Assembly (NCBI RefSeq): GCF_002743335.1
Contig: NZ_PDZB01000001.1
Span: forward strand, 186,001 to 250,000
DNA from: Sporosarcina sp. P32b
GTDB taxonomy: Bacteria > Bacillota > Bacilli > Bacillales_A > Planococcaceae
Direction of reading: 5' to 3'
Length of the DNA stretch: 64,000 nt
Shown: positions 18,631-29,462 of the stretch, piece by piece
How positions within the stretch are numbered: position 1 is the stretch's first letter
Layout: each line of letters starts with the position of its first letter
Position numbers and translations under genes: made by a program
The notes under the pieces: generated by a model
What the model was told of the DNA's origin: nothing
What the model saw: the letters and a program-made list of their open reading frames with translations, nothing else
The model's database searches: none

Positions 18631-19422
18631 ATGCTTAGAAAACTAATGCGAAAAAAGACGGTAGACATTCAATTCCTGGACGAACGGATTGAAGCCGTTA
18701 AAAATAGACAAATTCCTAACCATGTGGCAATTATCATGGATGGAAATGGAAGATGGGCGAAGCAACGTAAAATGCCACGTATTGCTGGCCACCATGAGGG
18801 AATGAAAACTGTTCGCCAAATTACTAATTTCGCGAACGCTTTGGGTGTGAAGGCACTCACTCTCTATGCATTTTCCACTGAAAATTGGAAGAGACCGAGG
18901 ATGGAAATTGACTTTTTGATGAATCTTCCAGGCGAGTTCCTCAATACGTATTTACCTGAGTTGATGGAAAAAGGTATTAAAGTGGAAATGATCGGAGATA
19001 TGGATGCGCTTCCGAGCCATACAGAGAAAGCAATTAGGAAAGCAATGGAACAAACTAAAGATAACCAAGGTTTGGTTTTGAATTTTGCGATGAATTATGG
19101 GAGTAGAGTGGAACTAGTTCATGCGATGAAAGAATTGGCGGAAGAAGTGGCTGCCGGAAATTTAAAAGTAGATCAAATTGATGAAAGTTTAATCGGATCC
19201 AAATTAATGACCGCGCACTTGCCGGAGCCTGACCTACTGATTCGCACAAGCGGTGAAGTACGTTTATCTAATTTTATGTTATGGCAACTTGCCTATGCAG
19301 AATTCATTTTTACCGAAGTATTATGGCCGGATTATGATGAAGACTGCTTTTTACAAGCAATAGAAGATTTCCAAAAGAGGGATCGGCGCTTTGGAAGCTT
19401 GGAAGGAGATCAGAAAAGATGA
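18631..19422 (+). CDS. uppS: Undecaprenyl diphosphate synthase (isoprenyl transferase)
   Basis: This 263-residue cis-prenyltransferase has the catalytic Asp D37 in HVAIIMDGNGRWAKQR and the middle LTLYAFSTENWKRP. The C-terminal signature is LLIRTSGEVRLSNFMLWQLAY. It extends farnesyl diphosphate to the C55 lipid carrier for peptidoglycan and teichoic acid synthesis. AGTGGGGG lies before ATG 18631. ATGA overlap with cdsA. Confidence 0.98.
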   Translation: MLRKLMRKKTVDIQFLDERIEAVKNRQIPNHVAIIMDGNGRWAKQRKMPRIAGHHEGMKTVRQITNFANALGVKALTLYAFSTENWKRPRMEIDFLMNLPGEFLNTYLPELMEKGIKVEMIGDMDALPSHTEKAIRKAMEQTKDNQGLVLNFAMNYGSRVELVHAMKELAEEVAAGNLKVDQIDESLIGSKLMTAHLPEPDLLIRTSGEVRLSNFMLWQLAYAEFIFTEVLWPDYDEDCFLQAIEDFQKRDRRFGSLEGDQKR

Positions 19423-20213
19423 AGCAAAGAATCATCACGGCTATTGTAGCTCTCGCATTTTTTGTGCCATTGATTATTGTCGGTGGATTACCGTTTATTT
19501 TGATGATTTTTGCGATATCTACGATTGGCCTATACGAACTATTACGCATGCGTAATATGTCCCTTTTTTCTATCGGCGGATTTATCTCTTGGTTACTTCT
19601 ACTCGTCATTTTACTTCCATCTAGGTGGACAGAACAAGTAGAAAGTTTCCTGAAATTAGAGAAACTTGAAATGATCTATGTATTGATATTATTGTTATTG
19701 GTTTATACTGTAGTAATGAAAAATAAATGGACATTCGAAGATATTGCATTCAGTGCAATTAGTGCGCTGTATGTCGGTATCGGATTCTATTATTTAATTG
19801 AAACTCGTTTATTTGGTTTAGAGTACATAGGCTATGCGTTACTTATTATTTGGTCTACAGATTCCGGTGCGTATTTTGTTGGACGTAAAATTGGTAAACG
19901 AAAACTCTGGCCGGATATTTCACCTAATAAAACGATTGAAGGTTTTGTTGGGGGCATAATTTCTGCGATCGTGATTACGTTGATTTATAATATGTTTTAC
20001 CCTATCGCCACGTCATTCGTATCGTTTATTATCATTACAATAGTGGCATCAATTGTAGGTCAAATGGGGGACTTAGTTGAGTCTGCACTAAAACGTTTCT
20101 ATAACGTAAAAGACTCCGGGAAGCTGTTGCCTGGACATGGTGGTATTATGGACCGATTTGACAGCTTGCTATTTGTACTCCCATTGCTTCATTTTGTTCA
20201 ATTTATAGGATAA
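19419..20213 (+). CDS. cdsA: Phosphatidate cytidylyltransferase CdsA
   Basis: This 264-residue membrane enzyme has about seven helices and the CTP:phosphatidate cytidylyltransferase signature near the C-terminus ([20 protein letters not shown], then [11 protein letters not shown]). It makes CDP-diacylglycerol, the precursor of phosphatidylglycerol (see pgsA in this window) and other phospholipids. It overlaps uppS by 4 bases. The family layout uppS-cdsA-dxr-rseP is standard in Bacillales. Confidence 0.97.
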   Translation: MKQRIITAIVALAFFVPLIIVGGLPFILMIFAISTIGLYELLRMRNMSLFSIGGFISWLLLLVILLPSRWTEQVESFLKLEKLEMIYVLILLLLVYTVVMKNKWTFEDIAFSAISALYVGIGFYYLIETRLFGLEYIGYALLIIWSTDSGAYFVGRKIGKRKLWPDISPNKTIEGFVGGIISAIVITLIYNMFYPIATSFVSFIIITIVASIVGQMGDLVESALKRFYNVKDSGKLLPGHGGIMDRFDSLLFVLPLLHFVQFIG

Positions 20214-20232
20214 TGGAAAGGAAGTTCATAAT

Positions 20233-21387
20233 ATGAAGAAAATCAATTTGCTTGGTGCTACGGGTTCTATCGGTACTCAAACATTAAGCATTATTGCAGC
20301 TCATCCTGACCGCTTTGAATTAACTGCAATGTCGGCAGGAAGAAATATTCAGAAAGTAAGTGAAATTATTGCAAAGTTTCATCCTAAATTAGTTTCTGTT
20401 TTGGAAGAATCAGACGCAATGCGCTTACAAAATGAGTTTCCTGAAGTTCAATTCGTTCATGGTGATGAAGGACTTATTGAAGCGGCGGTAGGACTGGAAG
20501 CGGATGTCTTGTTGAACTCAGTAATCGGTAGTGTAGGACTGAGACCGACACTCGCAGCGATTAAAGCGGGCATGACGATAGCTATTGCGAATAAAGAAAC
20601 ACTGGTAGCAGCAGGTAATCTTGTCGTAGAAGCAGCAAAACGACATAACGTCCCACTTGTTCCAGTAGACAGTGAACACTCTGCATTATTTCAGTCATTA
20701 AATGGTGAAAATCCGAAACGCATCACAAACTTAATATTAACAGCATCTGGTGGGAGTTTTAGGGACTATACGCGGGATCAACTTCAGAACGTTACAGTGG
20801 AACAAGCACTCGCGCATCCAAACTGGTCGATGGGCAATAAATTAACTATTGATTCAGCAACAATGATGAACAAAGGATTAGAAGTCATAGAAGCACATCA
20901 TTTATTTGCGATGCCATATGATAAAATAGAATGTCTACTACATAAAGAAAGTATAATTCACTCAATGGTGGAGTTTGAAGATACAAGTGTCATGGCGCAA
21001 CTAGGTTCACCTGACATGCGTGTTCCTATTCAATACGCACTGACCTACCCGGATCGTATTCCGATGGCCAACGCTAAGCGTCTTCGTCTCGATGAAATTG
21101 GTAAATTGCATTTTGAAAAAATGGATTATAAACGATTTAAAGCCTTGTCACTTGCATATGATGCAGGTAGGGAAGGGGGCACTATGCCTACAGCGATGAA
21201 TGCGGCCAATGAAGTGGCGGTTCAACTGTTCATGGAAGGTCATATTTCTTTCATGCAAATTGAAGAAATAATTGAAGAAATGATGCAGCAACATCAAACT
21301 ATTCGAAATCCTGATTTGGAAGAAATTTTGGAGACAGATCGCGATACGCGAAAAAGAGTCTATGGTATAGTTAAGTATCAAGATTAA
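20233..21387 (+). CDS. dxr: 1-deoxy-D-xylulose 5-phosphate reductoisomerase
   Basis: The 384-residue enzyme has an N-terminal NADPH-binding motif [13 protein letters not shown]. The catalytic and metal-binding region lies around [14 protein letters not shown], with LTASGGSF and the [26 protein letters not shown] segment. It catalyses the first committed step of the non-mevalonate isoprenoid pathway, supplying precursors for UppS. GGAAAGGAAG lies upstream of ATG 20233. Confidence 0.98.
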   Translation: MKKINLLGATGSIGTQTLSIIAAHPDRFELTAMSAGRNIQKVSEIIAKFHPKLVSVLEESDAMRLQNEFPEVQFVHGDEGLIEAAVGLEADVLLNSVIGSVGLRPTLAAIKAGMTIAIANKETLVAAGNLVVEAAKRHNVPLVPVDSEHSALFQSLNGENPKRITNLILTASGGSFRDYTRDQLQNVTVEQALAHPNWSMGNKLTIDSATMMNKGLEVIEAHHLFAMPYDKIECLLHKESIIHSMVEFEDTSVMAQLGSPDMRVPIQYALTYPDRIPMANAKRLRLDEIGKLHFEKMDYKRFKALSLAYDAGREGGTMPTAMNAANEVAVQLFMEGHISFMQIEEIIEEMMQQHQTIRNPDLEEILETDRDTRKRVYGIVKYQD

Positions 21388-21423
21388 TTTCAGGCTGTCA
21401 CAGCCGGTGAAGGTGGTTACTGA

Positions 21424-22683
21424 ATGGAAACGGTTATTGCGTTTATAGTAATATTCGGGACACTTGTAGCATTTCATGAGTTTGGTCATTTCTTATTTGC
21501 TAAGAGGGCTGGCATCATGGTTCGAGAGTTCGCTATCGGAATGGGACCTAAAATTTTAGCGATCCGCAAAGGTGAAACGCAATACACAATTCGCTTGTTA
21601 CCTTTAGGGGGATATGTGCGGATGGCTGGTGAAGATTTCGATACTGTCGAATTACAGCCGGGTTACCGCGTTGGTTTATTATTGAATGCACAAGACGAAA
21701 TAGAAAAAATTTACTTAAATCGAAATGTTTCCAATCCGAATATTTTAAACGTGGAAGTTGAAAAGTCGGATCTGGATAAAGAATTATATATTGAAGGATA
21801 TGACGAAGATGGACAATTCGTTCATCTGAAAATTTCCAGAACGGCTATGATTATCGAAAAAGGGCAAGAAACATTAATTGCTCCATATGATCGTCAGTTT
21901 GAATCTAAATCTTTGGGTAGCAGGGCATTGGCAATATTTGCAGGGCCGCTTTTCAATTTCATCTTAGCGTTTTTCATATTCTTGGCTTTAGGTTTAATGA
22001 ATGGTGTACCAACCAATGAACCGATTATTTCGGAAGTGAAGCCGGATACTCCGGCAGAGATAGCTGGAATGAAAAAAGATGACTTAATCACAGGAGTAGA
22101 CGGTAAGTCGATTGATTCCTGGCCGAAGTTTTCTGAAGCGATCCAAAAAAGTGCTGGAGTCCCGATGTCTATAGAAGTCGATCGAGCGGGCAAACAAGTT
22201 GTTTTAGACGTAGTACCTGATACAGTGGAAGATGCTGGACAGGAATTCGGTCAAATTGGTGTTATGTATTCAAGCCCACTGGAAAAAGGGTTTATCAAAT
22301 CCATTGTTTTCGGTGCTGAACAGACATACACGTGGACTGTGAAGATCTTTGAATTATTAGGTATGCTAGTTACAGGTCAGTTTACAATAGACGCATTGTC
22401 CGGTCCTGTAGGCATCTATAAAGCGACTGAAGAAGTTGCTCAACACGGTATTTTCAATTTAATGAATTGGGGCGCTGTGCTAAGTATTAATCTAGGAATC
22501 ATGAACTTACTGCCATTACCTGCGTTAGATGGTGGGAGACTATTGTTCTTCCTATTTGAAGGCTTAAGGGGCAAACCGATTGATAAACAAAAAGAAGGTA
22601 TGGTGCATTTTGTAGGTATCATGTTATTAATGGTTTTGATGCTTGTTGTGACATGGAATGACATCCAACGATTTTTCTTCTAA
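21424..22683 (+). CDS. rseP: Site-2 membrane metalloprotease RseP (RasP)
   Basis: This 419-residue M50B protease has the zinc motif H18-EFGH22 in the first membrane helix. A PDZ domain lies at about residues 195-280 (PAEIAGMKKDDLITGVDGKS), and the second active-site motif LPLPALDGGR is in the third core helix. It cleaves membrane-embedded anti-sigma factors (RsiW type) and signal-peptide remnants. Between the first helix and the PDZ domain there is the extended region usual in Bacillales. It lies between dxr and proS. Confidence 0.97.
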   Translation: METVIAFIVIFGTLVAFHEFGHFLFAKRAGIMVREFAIGMGPKILAIRKGETQYTIRLLPLGGYVRMAGEDFDTVELQPGYRVGLLLNAQDEIEKIYLNRNVSNPNILNVEVEKSDLDKELYIEGYDEDGQFVHLKISRTAMIIEKGQETLIAPYDRQFESKSLGSRALAIFAGPLFNFILAFFIFLALGLMNGVPTNEPIISEVKPDTPAEIAGMKKDDLITGVDGKSIDSWPKFSEAIQKSAGVPMSIEVDRAGKQVVLDVVPDTVEDAGQEFGQIGVMYSSPLEKGFIKSIVFGAEQTYTWTVKIFELLGMLVTGQFTIDALSGPVGIYKATEEVAQHGIFNLMNWGAVLSINLGIMNLLPLPALDGGRLLFFLFEGLRGKPIDKQKEGMVHFVGIMLLMVLMLVVTWNDIQRFFF

Positions 22684-22697
22684 AAAGGTGGAAGTAT

Positions 22698-24395
22698 ATG
22701 ATGAAACAATCGAAAACGTTTATACCCACAATGCGTGAAAATCCATCTGAAACAGAGATGCGTTCGCATCAGTTATTGCTGCGTGCAGGCTATATCCGAC
22801 AGAATGCCAATGGTGTTTACACATATTTAACTCTTGCACAAAAAGTCTTTAGAAAAATCGCGACGATTATTCGTCAAGAAATGGAAGCCATTGAAGGTAT
22901 TGAAATTTCTTTGCCGGCGTTGCAAAGTTCGAGTATTCTAAAAGAAACTGAACGGTGGGATTCATACGGTAAGGAAATGTTCCACGTCGCTGACAGACAA
23001 ACCAATCAATTGGCATTAAGCTCAAGTGATGAGGAAGCAATCATCGACTTACTACGTGATGAAGTTCGATCGTATAAAAAGTTACCATTAACGATTTTTC
23101 AAATTAAAACAAAGTTCCGTGACGAAATAAAGCCGCGTGCGGGTCTACTTCATAGCAGAGAATTTATTAGAAAAGACGCCTATTCATTCCATTCAACGCA
23201 AGAGAGCTTGGATGAAAAGTACTTGGAAGTTATGCAAGCATACACTAATATGCTAACTCGACTAGGCATGCATTTCCGCATGGTTATATCAGATGGTGGA
23301 ACAGGTTCCCATGAGTTCATCGCGTTAACCGAAAACGGAGAGGATCGTATTGCTTATAGCGATAGTTCTACCTACGCCGCGAATATGGAGTTTGCTGAAG
23401 TTCATGTAGATTACGAAATGCCGGATGAAAAACAGTTGGAGATGATAAAAGTCTCCACTCCGAACCAACGAACCATTGAAGATCTCGCTACATTTTTATC
23501 AGTTAGTCCTGAGCGTGTAATCAAATCATTGGTGTATAAAGTGGATAATGATTTTGTCATGGTGGTTTGTCGAGGCGATCATACTGTCAATGAATATAAA
23601 TTGAAACGGTTTTTACATGTAAAGCATATGGAATTGGCAACAGAACAACAGATAGAAGAATTACTAGGCTGTCATATCGGTTCGATTGGACCTGTGAAAC
23701 TACCGATTGGTGTAAGGGTATATGCAGATCATGCAGTTAAAGCAATGGTGAATGTAGTAGCGGGAGCAAATATTGACGACTATCACTTATTGAACGTCAA
23801 CCCGGAGCGCGATTTTGCTATTGATGATTATGTGGATATCCGTTTCGTTCAAGAAGGGGATGCTTCTCCTGATGGAATGGGTACGATTAAATTCACTGAA
23901 GGAATAGGTGTAGGACATCTCCGTAAACTAGGCACTGTCTTTAGTGAGCAGATGAAAGGAACATTCCTTAATGAACATGGCAGAACAAAGCCTTTCATTA
24001 TGGGAAGTTATAGTCTCGGAATTTCTCGTTTACTAGCTACAATTGCCGAGCAGTTCAATGACGAAAAAGGCTTGAAGTGGCCGAAGCATTTAGCACCATT
24101 TGACATTCATTTAATTACAATGAATGTTAAAGATGAAATTCAAACGCAGCTGGCGGATGAGTTATATGCAGTTCTAGAGTCTTATCGATACGATGTATTG
24201 TATGACGATCGTGCAGAACGAGCAGGTGTGAAGTTTGCTGATGCAGACTTGATTGGTTTGCCAGTCCGCATTATAATTGGTAAGAGAGCAGACGAAGGTA
24301 TTGTGGAAGTCATGTACCGCCACAGTGGAGAATCAATAGATTGGCAAAAAGAAGAAGTGTTGGAAAAACTACAATCCTTCTTTAGTGCAGATTAA
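22698..24395 (+). CDS. proS: Prolyl-tRNA synthetase (bacterial type)
   Basis: This is a 565-residue class II synthetase with motif 1 near residue 60 and motif 2 (FRDEIKPRAGLLHSREFIRKD). A central Ala-tRNA editing insertion lies at about 230-390 (FLSVSPERVIKSLVYKV, VVCRGDHTVNEYKL). Motif 3 is SYSLGISRLLATIAE, and a C-terminal anticodon-binding domain follows. It charges tRNA-Pro. Start is ATG 22698 (ATG 22701 is equally readable) after AAGGTGGAAG. I see no T-box leader upstream; the gene is in the rseP transcription unit. Confidence 0.98.
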   Translation: MMKQSKTFIPTMRENPSETEMRSHQLLLRAGYIRQNANGVYTYLTLAQKVFRKIATIIRQEMEAIEGIEISLPALQSSSILKETERWDSYGKEMFHVADRQTNQLALSSSDEEAIIDLLRDEVRSYKKLPLTIFQIKTKFRDEIKPRAGLLHSREFIRKDAYSFHSTQESLDEKYLEVMQAYTNMLTRLGMHFRMVISDGGTGSHEFIALTENGEDRIAYSDSSTYAANMEFAEVHVDYEMPDEKQLEMIKVSTPNQRTIEDLATFLSVSPERVIKSLVYKVDNDFVMVVCRGDHTVNEYKLKRFLHVKHMELATEQQIEELLGCHIGSIGPVKLPIGVRVYADHAVKAMVNVVAGANIDDYHLLNVNPERDFAIDDYVDIRFVQEGDASPDGMGTIKFTEGIGVGHLRKLGTVFSEQMKGTFLNEHGRTKPFIMGSYSLGISRLLATIAEQFNDEKGLKWPKHLAPFDIHLITMNVKDEIQTQLADELYAVLESYRYDVLYDDRAERAGVKFADADLIGLPVRIIIGKRADEGIVEVMYRHSGESIDWQKEEVLEKLQSFFSAD

Positions 24396-24398
24396 TCC

Positions 24399-24435
24399 AA
24401 GAAGGGGAGTCCGTTAACGGAACTTCCCTTCTTTT
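24399..24435 (+). terminator. Terminator between proS and polC
   Basis: AAGAAGGGGAGTCCG pairs with the arm CGGAACTTCCCTTCTT around TTAA, with one G-U pair and one bulged base. A short TTTT tail follows. It is a likely terminator placed just before the polC ribosome site. Confidence 0.8.
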
Positions 24436-24459
24436 CGCGATAGAACGGAGGAATATATA

Positions 24460-27400
24460 ATGGATGCCGCTCAAAAGTTTTTAACTTTGCTGCAACAGAC
24501 GGGACTGACAGATGATCAGTTTATGACCTATTTTCAAAACGGTGAATTAAATCGTGTAACTGTACAGAAAAAAACAAGAGTGTGGAAATTCAATATAACA
24601 CTGGATGAAGTGTTACCTATAGAGGTATTTCAGATTATGCAACAACGTGTTCATGAATCGTTTGCTGCTATAGCGAATGTACATCTTGAAATGGAAGCAA
24701 GAAAAAATGAAGTGAATGAACAATTAATTATAGATTATTGGCCGCTTATTATAGATGAGTTAGCGGATATTTCTCCTCCTATACGCCAATGTTTAGTGGA
24801 ACAAAAGCCCACGATACACGGCGAGAAATTAATGCTTAATTGCTCGAGTGATTTGGAGTGTCAGACATTAAAGAATAAATATGTGGAACTATTATCGACG
24901 CTTTATCAACAATTCGGTTTTCCAAAGTATATGTTCGATGTTTCGATTGTTGAAAATCATAATGCTGAAGAAGAGCGTCAGCAATTCCTCACGCAAAAGC
25001 AGCAGGAAGAAGATGTGTTGTCCAAGCAAGCCTATCATCAGTTACAACAACGTGAATCGATGAAAAGTGAACAAGGAGATTCTGATAAAGTACTTGCTCT
25101 TGGTACACCGATCAAAGCTAACGAGCCAATCATTCCAATCCATGAAATACAGGATGAAGAAAGACGTTTGATTATAGAAGGTTTTGTATTTGATGCAGAA
25201 GTACGTGAATTAAGAAGTGGTCGTTCTTTATTGACATTAAAAGTAACGGATTATACCGATTCTATCTTAGTCAAAATGTTTTCGCGTGATAACGAAGACG
25301 CAGAAATTATGAAATCTTTCAAAAAGGGTATGTGGGTACGAGCTCGTGGCGGTATCCAGAACGATACATTCGTCAGGGACTTAATCATGATGGCACAAGA
25401 TATTGCTGTTATTCCGACTATTGAACGGAAAGACAAAGCGCCTGATGGACAGAAACGTGTGGAGCTACATGCGCATACATCCATGAGTCAAATGGATGCA
25501 GTCGTTTCCGCTTCAGCATTAGTAGCGCAAGCAGCTAAGTGGGGACACCCAGCGATTGCGATCACAGATCATGCGAACGTTCAGTCTTTCCCTGATGCTT
25601 ATAATGCCGGTAAAAAACATGGTATTAAAGTGTTATTTGGTTTAGAAATCAATCTGGTGGATGATGGTGTTCCAATTGTCTATGAAGAGCAACACCGCTT
25701 ACTTGAAACAGATACGTATGTTGTATTCGACGTGGAGACGACAGGATTGTCAGCTGTATACGATACGATTATCGAGCTTGCAGCTGTGCGAGTGAAAGAT
25801 GGAGAAATCATTGATCGATTTGAACGCTTTGCCAACCCGCATCATCCGTTGTCATCCGTTACGACAAATTTGACAGGTATTACAGATGACATGGTAGAAA
25901 ATGCACCAGAAGTGGAAGACGTCATGGCGGAGTTTATAGAGTTTATCGGGGATGCAGTATTGATTGCACATAATGCTTCGTTTGATATGGGCTTCTTCTA
26001 TGCATCATGTAAGCGTGCAAAAATAGAAACGGTCGCTTATCCAGTCATCGATACATTGGAGCTTTCTCGTTTCCTTTATCCAGAACTGCGAAATCACCGA
26101 TTAAATACATTGGCTAAAAAATTCGATATCGAATTAACTCAGCACCACCGTGCCATTTATGATACAGAAGCTACAGCGTATCTATTTTTACGCCTGCTGT
26201 CAGAGGCGTTAGAAAAAGGTATCGAGTGGCTTGATGATCTCAATAAGAATATTGGAGAAGGAGATGCTTATAAGCGTTCACGACCTTCACATTGTACTTT
26301 GCTGGCAACAGATAATGAAGGGTTGAAAAATCTGTTTAAACTCGTATCAATTTCACATATGGACTTTTTCTATCGCGTGCCCCGTATACCTCGATCGTTA
26401 CTTGTGAAGTATCGAAAGGGAATAATTGTCGGTTCGGGCTGTGATAAAGGGGAAGTATTTGAAGGGTTAATGCAAAAGCCGATGGAAGAAGTAGAGGAAA
26501 TCGCAAGTTTTTATGATTACCTTGAACTTCACCCTAAGCCAGTCTACTCACATTTACTAGAACTTGATTTAATTCGAGATGAGTGGAACCTTGAAGACAT
26601 TATGCGCAAAATGATCAAACTTGGTAAAAAAACAGGCTTACCGGTTTGTGCAACGGGGAATGTGCATTATCTAAATGAAACGGACGCCACTTATCGAAAA
26701 GTTCTTGTGCGTTCTCAAGGTGGAGCAAACCCGTTAAATCGGCACACGTTACCTGAAGTTCATTTCCGGACAACAGATGAAATGTTGAAAGAATTTGATT
26801 TTTTAGGCGAAGACGTAGCGAAAGAAATCGTAATTGACAATCCATTGAAAATTGTAGAGCGTGTAGGTGATGTGAAACCTATCAAAGATGATCTATACAC
26901 ACCGACAATTGAAGGTGCTGAAGACGAAGTACGCGATTTAACTTATTCTATGGCGCATCAAATATATGGTGAAACATTGCCGGAGATTGTTGAAGCACGA
27001 ATCATAAAAGAATTAACATCTATAATTGATAATGGTTTCTCTGTTATTTATCTGATTTCGCATAAACTAGTTAAAAAATCTTTAGATGACGGCTACTTGG
27101 TCGGTTCGCGTGGGTCTGTTGGTTCGTCATTTGTTGCAACCATGATGGAGATAACAGAAGTAAATCCACTAGCGCCACATTACGTTTGTCCATCATGTAA
27201 AACATATGAGTTTTTTGATGATGGTTCAGTTGGTTCTGGATATGATTTGCCGGATAAAGAATGCCCGAATTGCCAGACGATGTTTAAAAAAGATGGTCAG
27301 GATATCCCGTTTGAAACCTTCTTAGGGTTTGCCGGCGATAAAGTTCCGGATATCGACTTAAACTTCAGTGGTGAGTATCAGGCGCATGCGCATAACTATA

Positions 27401-28767
27401 CGAAAGAGCTGTTCGGAGAAGATTATGTGTTTCGGGCAGGAACGATAGGGACAGTCGCTGAAAAAACTGCATATGGATATGTTCGAGGATATATGAATGA
27501 CAATGATATTCAAATGCGTGGTGCAGAAATTGATCGGCTAGTACAAGGCTGTTCAGGCGTTAAACGAAATACGGGGCAACACCCCGGAGGTATCATTGTT
27601 GTGCCGGACACAATGGACATCTTTGATTTTACACCCATTCAATTCCCAGCGAATGATCTTGAATCTAGTTGGAAAACAACACACTTTGATTTCCACTCCA
27701 TCGATAATAATTTATTGAAACTAGATATTCTAGGTCATGATGATCCGACGATGATCAAAATGTTGGAGGATTTATCAGGTATCGACGCGATGACCATTCC
27801 GCCTGACGATAAAGGCGTTATGGAATTGTTTAGTGGAACGTCTTCCCTTGGCGTTACGGAAGAACAAATTGACTGTAAAACAGGGACTCTCGGTGTACCT
27901 GAATTCGGAACACGATTTGTTAGGCAGATGTTGGAAGAAACGAAACCGTCTACGTTCTCTGAATTGATTCAGATATCGGGACTGTCCCACGGTACTGACG
28001 TTTGGCTAGGCAATGCACAGGAGTTAATCCAAAATAAAACATGTCAACTGTCAGAAGTAATTGGCTGTCGTGATGATATTATGGTTTATTTGATCTATCA
28101 GGGGCTAGAGCCTTCACTTGCATTTAAGATTATGGAATCTGTACGAAAAGGGAAAGGACTAACTCCTGAGTTTGAAGAAGCGATGAAAGAGAATAAAGTG
28201 CCAGGCTGGTACATTGGATCATGTAAGAAGATCAAGTACATGTTCCCGAAAGCTCACGCCGCGGCATACGTATTAATGGCTCTTCGAATTGCATACTTCA
28301 AAGTTCATCACCCAATCATGTACTATGCGACATACTTCACCGTTCGAGCGACTGATTTCGATTTGGTGACAATGTGTAAAGGTTCAGCAAGTATTCGAGC
28401 GAAAGTTAAAGAAATCAATGCCAAAGGATTGGACGCTCTTCCAAAAGAAAAGAACTTAGTAGTTGTTTTGGAGATTGCGCTTGAAATGGTTGAGAGAGGA
28501 TTTACATTTGCGAAACCTGATCTCTATAAATCGGATGCGACACAGTTTCTCATCGAAGACAATAAACTAATTCCACCATTTAACTCGATCCCTTCACTAG
28601 GAACTAACGTTGCGAAGACGATTGTAGAGGCGAGAAAAGACGGTGAGTTTTTATCAAAAGAAGACTTCCAGAAAAGAGGCCGGGTTTCTAAAACTGTAGT
28701 TGAGTATCTGGATAACCTCGGTTGCATGGAAGGAATGCCAGAAGCGAACCAACTATCCCTATTCTAA
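24460..28767 (+). CDS. polC: DNA polymerase III PolC-type alpha subunit
   Basis: This 1435-residue replicative polymerase has the Gram-positive PolC layout. An N-terminal region is followed by an OB domain (about 220-320) and a PHP domain starting [15 protein letters not shown]. The PHP domain is split by a DEDDh 3'-5' exonuclease with FDVETTGL and [10 protein letters not shown]. The polymerase core carries [32 protein letters not shown] and [11 protein letters not shown] CxxC pair ([12 protein letters not shown] and CPNCQ) forms the zinc site. Length equals B. subtilis PolC within two residues. The CGGAGG site precedes ATG 24460. No frameshift is visible over 4.3 kb. Confidence 0.99.
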   Translation: MDAAQKFLTLLQQTGLTDDQFMTYFQNGELNRVTVQKKTRVWKFNITLDEVLPIEVFQIMQQRVHESFAAIANVHLEMEARKNEVNEQLIIDYWPLIIDELADISPPIRQCLVEQKPTIHGEKLMLNCSSDLECQTLKNKYVELLSTLYQQFGFPKYMFDVSIVENHNAEEERQQFLTQKQQEEDVLSKQAYHQLQQRESMKSEQGDSDKVLALGTPIKANEPIIPIHEIQDEERRLIIEGFVFDAEVRELRSGRSLLTLKVTDYTDSILVKMFSRDNEDAEIMKSFKKGMWVRARGGIQNDTFVRDLIMMAQDIAVIPTIERKDKAPDGQKRVELHAHTSMSQMDAVVSASALVAQAAKWGHPAIAITDHANVQSFPDAYNAGKKHGIKVLFGLEINLVDDGVPIVYEEQHRLLETDTYVVFDVETTGLSAVYDTIIELAAVRVKDGEIIDRFERFANPHHPLSSVTTNLTGITDDMVENAPEVEDVMAEFIEFIGDAVLIAHNASFDMGFFYASCKRAKIETVAYPVIDTLELSRFLYPELRNHRLNTLAKKFDIELTQHHRAIYDTEATAYLFLRLLSEALEKGIEWLDDLNKNIGEGDAYKRSRPSHCTLLATDNEGLKNLFKLVSISHMDFFYRVPRIPRSLLVKYRKGIIVGSGCDKGEVFEGLMQKPMEEVEEIASFYDYLELHPKPVYSHLLELDLIRDEWNLEDIMRKMIKLGKKTGLPVCATGNVHYLNETDATYRKVLVRSQGGANPLNRHTLPEVHFRTTDEMLKEFDFLGEDVAKEIVIDNPLKIVERVGDVKPIKDDLYTPTIEGAEDEVRDLTYSMAHQIYGETLPEIVEARIIKELTSIIDNGFSVIYLISHKLVKKSLDDGYLVGSRGSVGSSFVATMMEITEVNPLAPHYVCPSCKTYEFFDDGSVGSGYDLPDKECPNCQTMFKKDGQDIPFETFLGFAGDKVPDIDLNFSGEYQAHAHNYTKELFGEDYVFRAGTIGTVAEKTAYGYVRGYMNDNDIQMRGAEIDRLVQGCSGVKRNTGQHPGGIIVVPDTMDIFDFTPIQFPANDLESSWKTTHFDFHSIDNNLLKLDILGHDDPTMIKMLEDLSGIDAMTIPPDDKGVMELFSGTSSLGVTEEQIDCKTGTLGVPEFGTRFVRQMLEETKPSTFSELIQISGLSHGTDVWLGNAQELIQNKTCQLSEVIGCRDDIMVYLIYQGLEPSLAFKIMESVRKGKGLTPEFEEAMKENKVPGWYIGSCKKIKYMFPKAHAAAYVLMALRIAYFKVHHPIMYYATYFTVRATDFDLVTMCKGSASIRAKVKEINAKGLDALPKEKNLVVVLEIALEMVERGFTFAKPDLYKSDATQFLIEDNKLIPPFNSIPSLGTNVAKTIVEARKDGEFLSKEDFQKRGRVSKTVVEYLDNLGCMEGMPEANQLSLF

Positions 28768-28790
28768 TGGGCTTGTGGCGGTTGCTTCAG

Positions 28791-28819
28791 TTGCATTGTA
28801 AATGCCCTTGTGATACGAT
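28791..28819 (+). promoter_or_regulatory. Putative promoter of the rimP-nusA-infB operon
   Basis: TTGCAT (28791-28796) is separated by exactly 17 bases from TACGAT (28814-28819), which is preceded by TG at the extended -10 position (TGATACGAT). It lies between polC and rimP, where B. subtilis also starts the nusA operon. The -35 match is only 3 of 6; the extended -10 is the stronger part. Confidence 0.55.
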
Positions 28820-28848
28820 TAAAACAACTTTTGCTATACGTCTTGCGG

Positions 28849-28880
28849 AAAAGAGTGGGGCTTCCCGCTCTTTTCTGTTG
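28849..28880 (+). terminator. Terminator/attenuator hairpin in the rimP leader
   Basis: AAAAGAGTGGG pairs with CCCGCTCTTTT (28849-28874) around GCTT with one G-U pair. The T-rich right arm runs into CTGTTGTT. It could end polC transcription or attenuate the rimP operon, because the putative promoter at 28791 lies upstream of it. Confidence 0.75.
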
Positions 28881-28908
28881 TTATTTTGAATTTCGGGAGG
28901 GATACCAT

Positions 28909-29379
28909 TTGAGTAAAATTATAGAGGAAGTCGAACAGTTAGCAAGACCAATCGTAGAAGAATTGGGTCTTGAACTGGTTGATGTTGAGTTCTTGAAAGA
29001 AGGTCGCGATTGGTTTTTACGCGTCTACATCGATACGCCTGAAGGCAACATTGACATAGATCAATGTGCGGCTGTTAGTAATAAATTAAGCGAGGAACTA
29101 GACCTTGTGGACCCGATTCCGCAAAATTACTTCCTTGAAGTGTCTTCTCCCGGGGCGGAAAGACCTTTGAAAAAAGATGAAGATTTTGAAAAAGCCGTGG
29201 GCCAATATGTGTTCATCAAAACGTATGAGCCGATTGATGGAATGAAAGAATTCGAGGGATATTTACTCGGGTACGGACCGGACCATGCAAAAGTGGAAAT
29301 ACGGATCAAGACGAGAAAAGTACTAGTAGAAATTGACAAAACAAAAATTGCACTTGCACGACTAGCAATTGATTTTTAA
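28909..29379 (+). CDS. rimP: Ribosome maturation factor RimP
   Basis: TTG 28909 follows CGGGAGGG and gives a 156-residue protein, the B. subtilis RimP (YlxS) length; in-frame codons further upstream lie across the terminator hairpin and are rejected. Typical segments are LELVDVEFLKEGRDWFLRVYID, INIDQCAAVS-like (here IDIDQCAAVSNKLSEELD) and YFLEVSSPGAERPL. The C-terminal SH3-like domain follows. It assists 30S maturation near S12 and begins the nusA-infB operon, as in most bacteria. Confidence 0.96.
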   Translation: MSKIIEEVEQLARPIVEELGLELVDVEFLKEGRDWFLRVYIDTPEGNIDIDQCAAVSNKLSEELDLVDPIPQNYFLEVSSPGAERPLKKDEDFEKAVGQYVFIKTYEPIDGMKEFEGYLLGYGPDHAKVEIRIKTRKVLVEIDKTKIALARLAIDF

Positions 29380-29462
29380 AGTGTAAATGAAACTCTGTCT
29401 AGCCTTGCGCTAGCGACAGATGAACCAAGAGCAACAACAATTGGAATGTAGGAGTGATGAAC

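Noticed and set aside
22600-22697. T-box leader for proS
   Set aside because: proS starts 14 bases after rseP; there is no room for a T-box and no conserved T-box sequence is seen.
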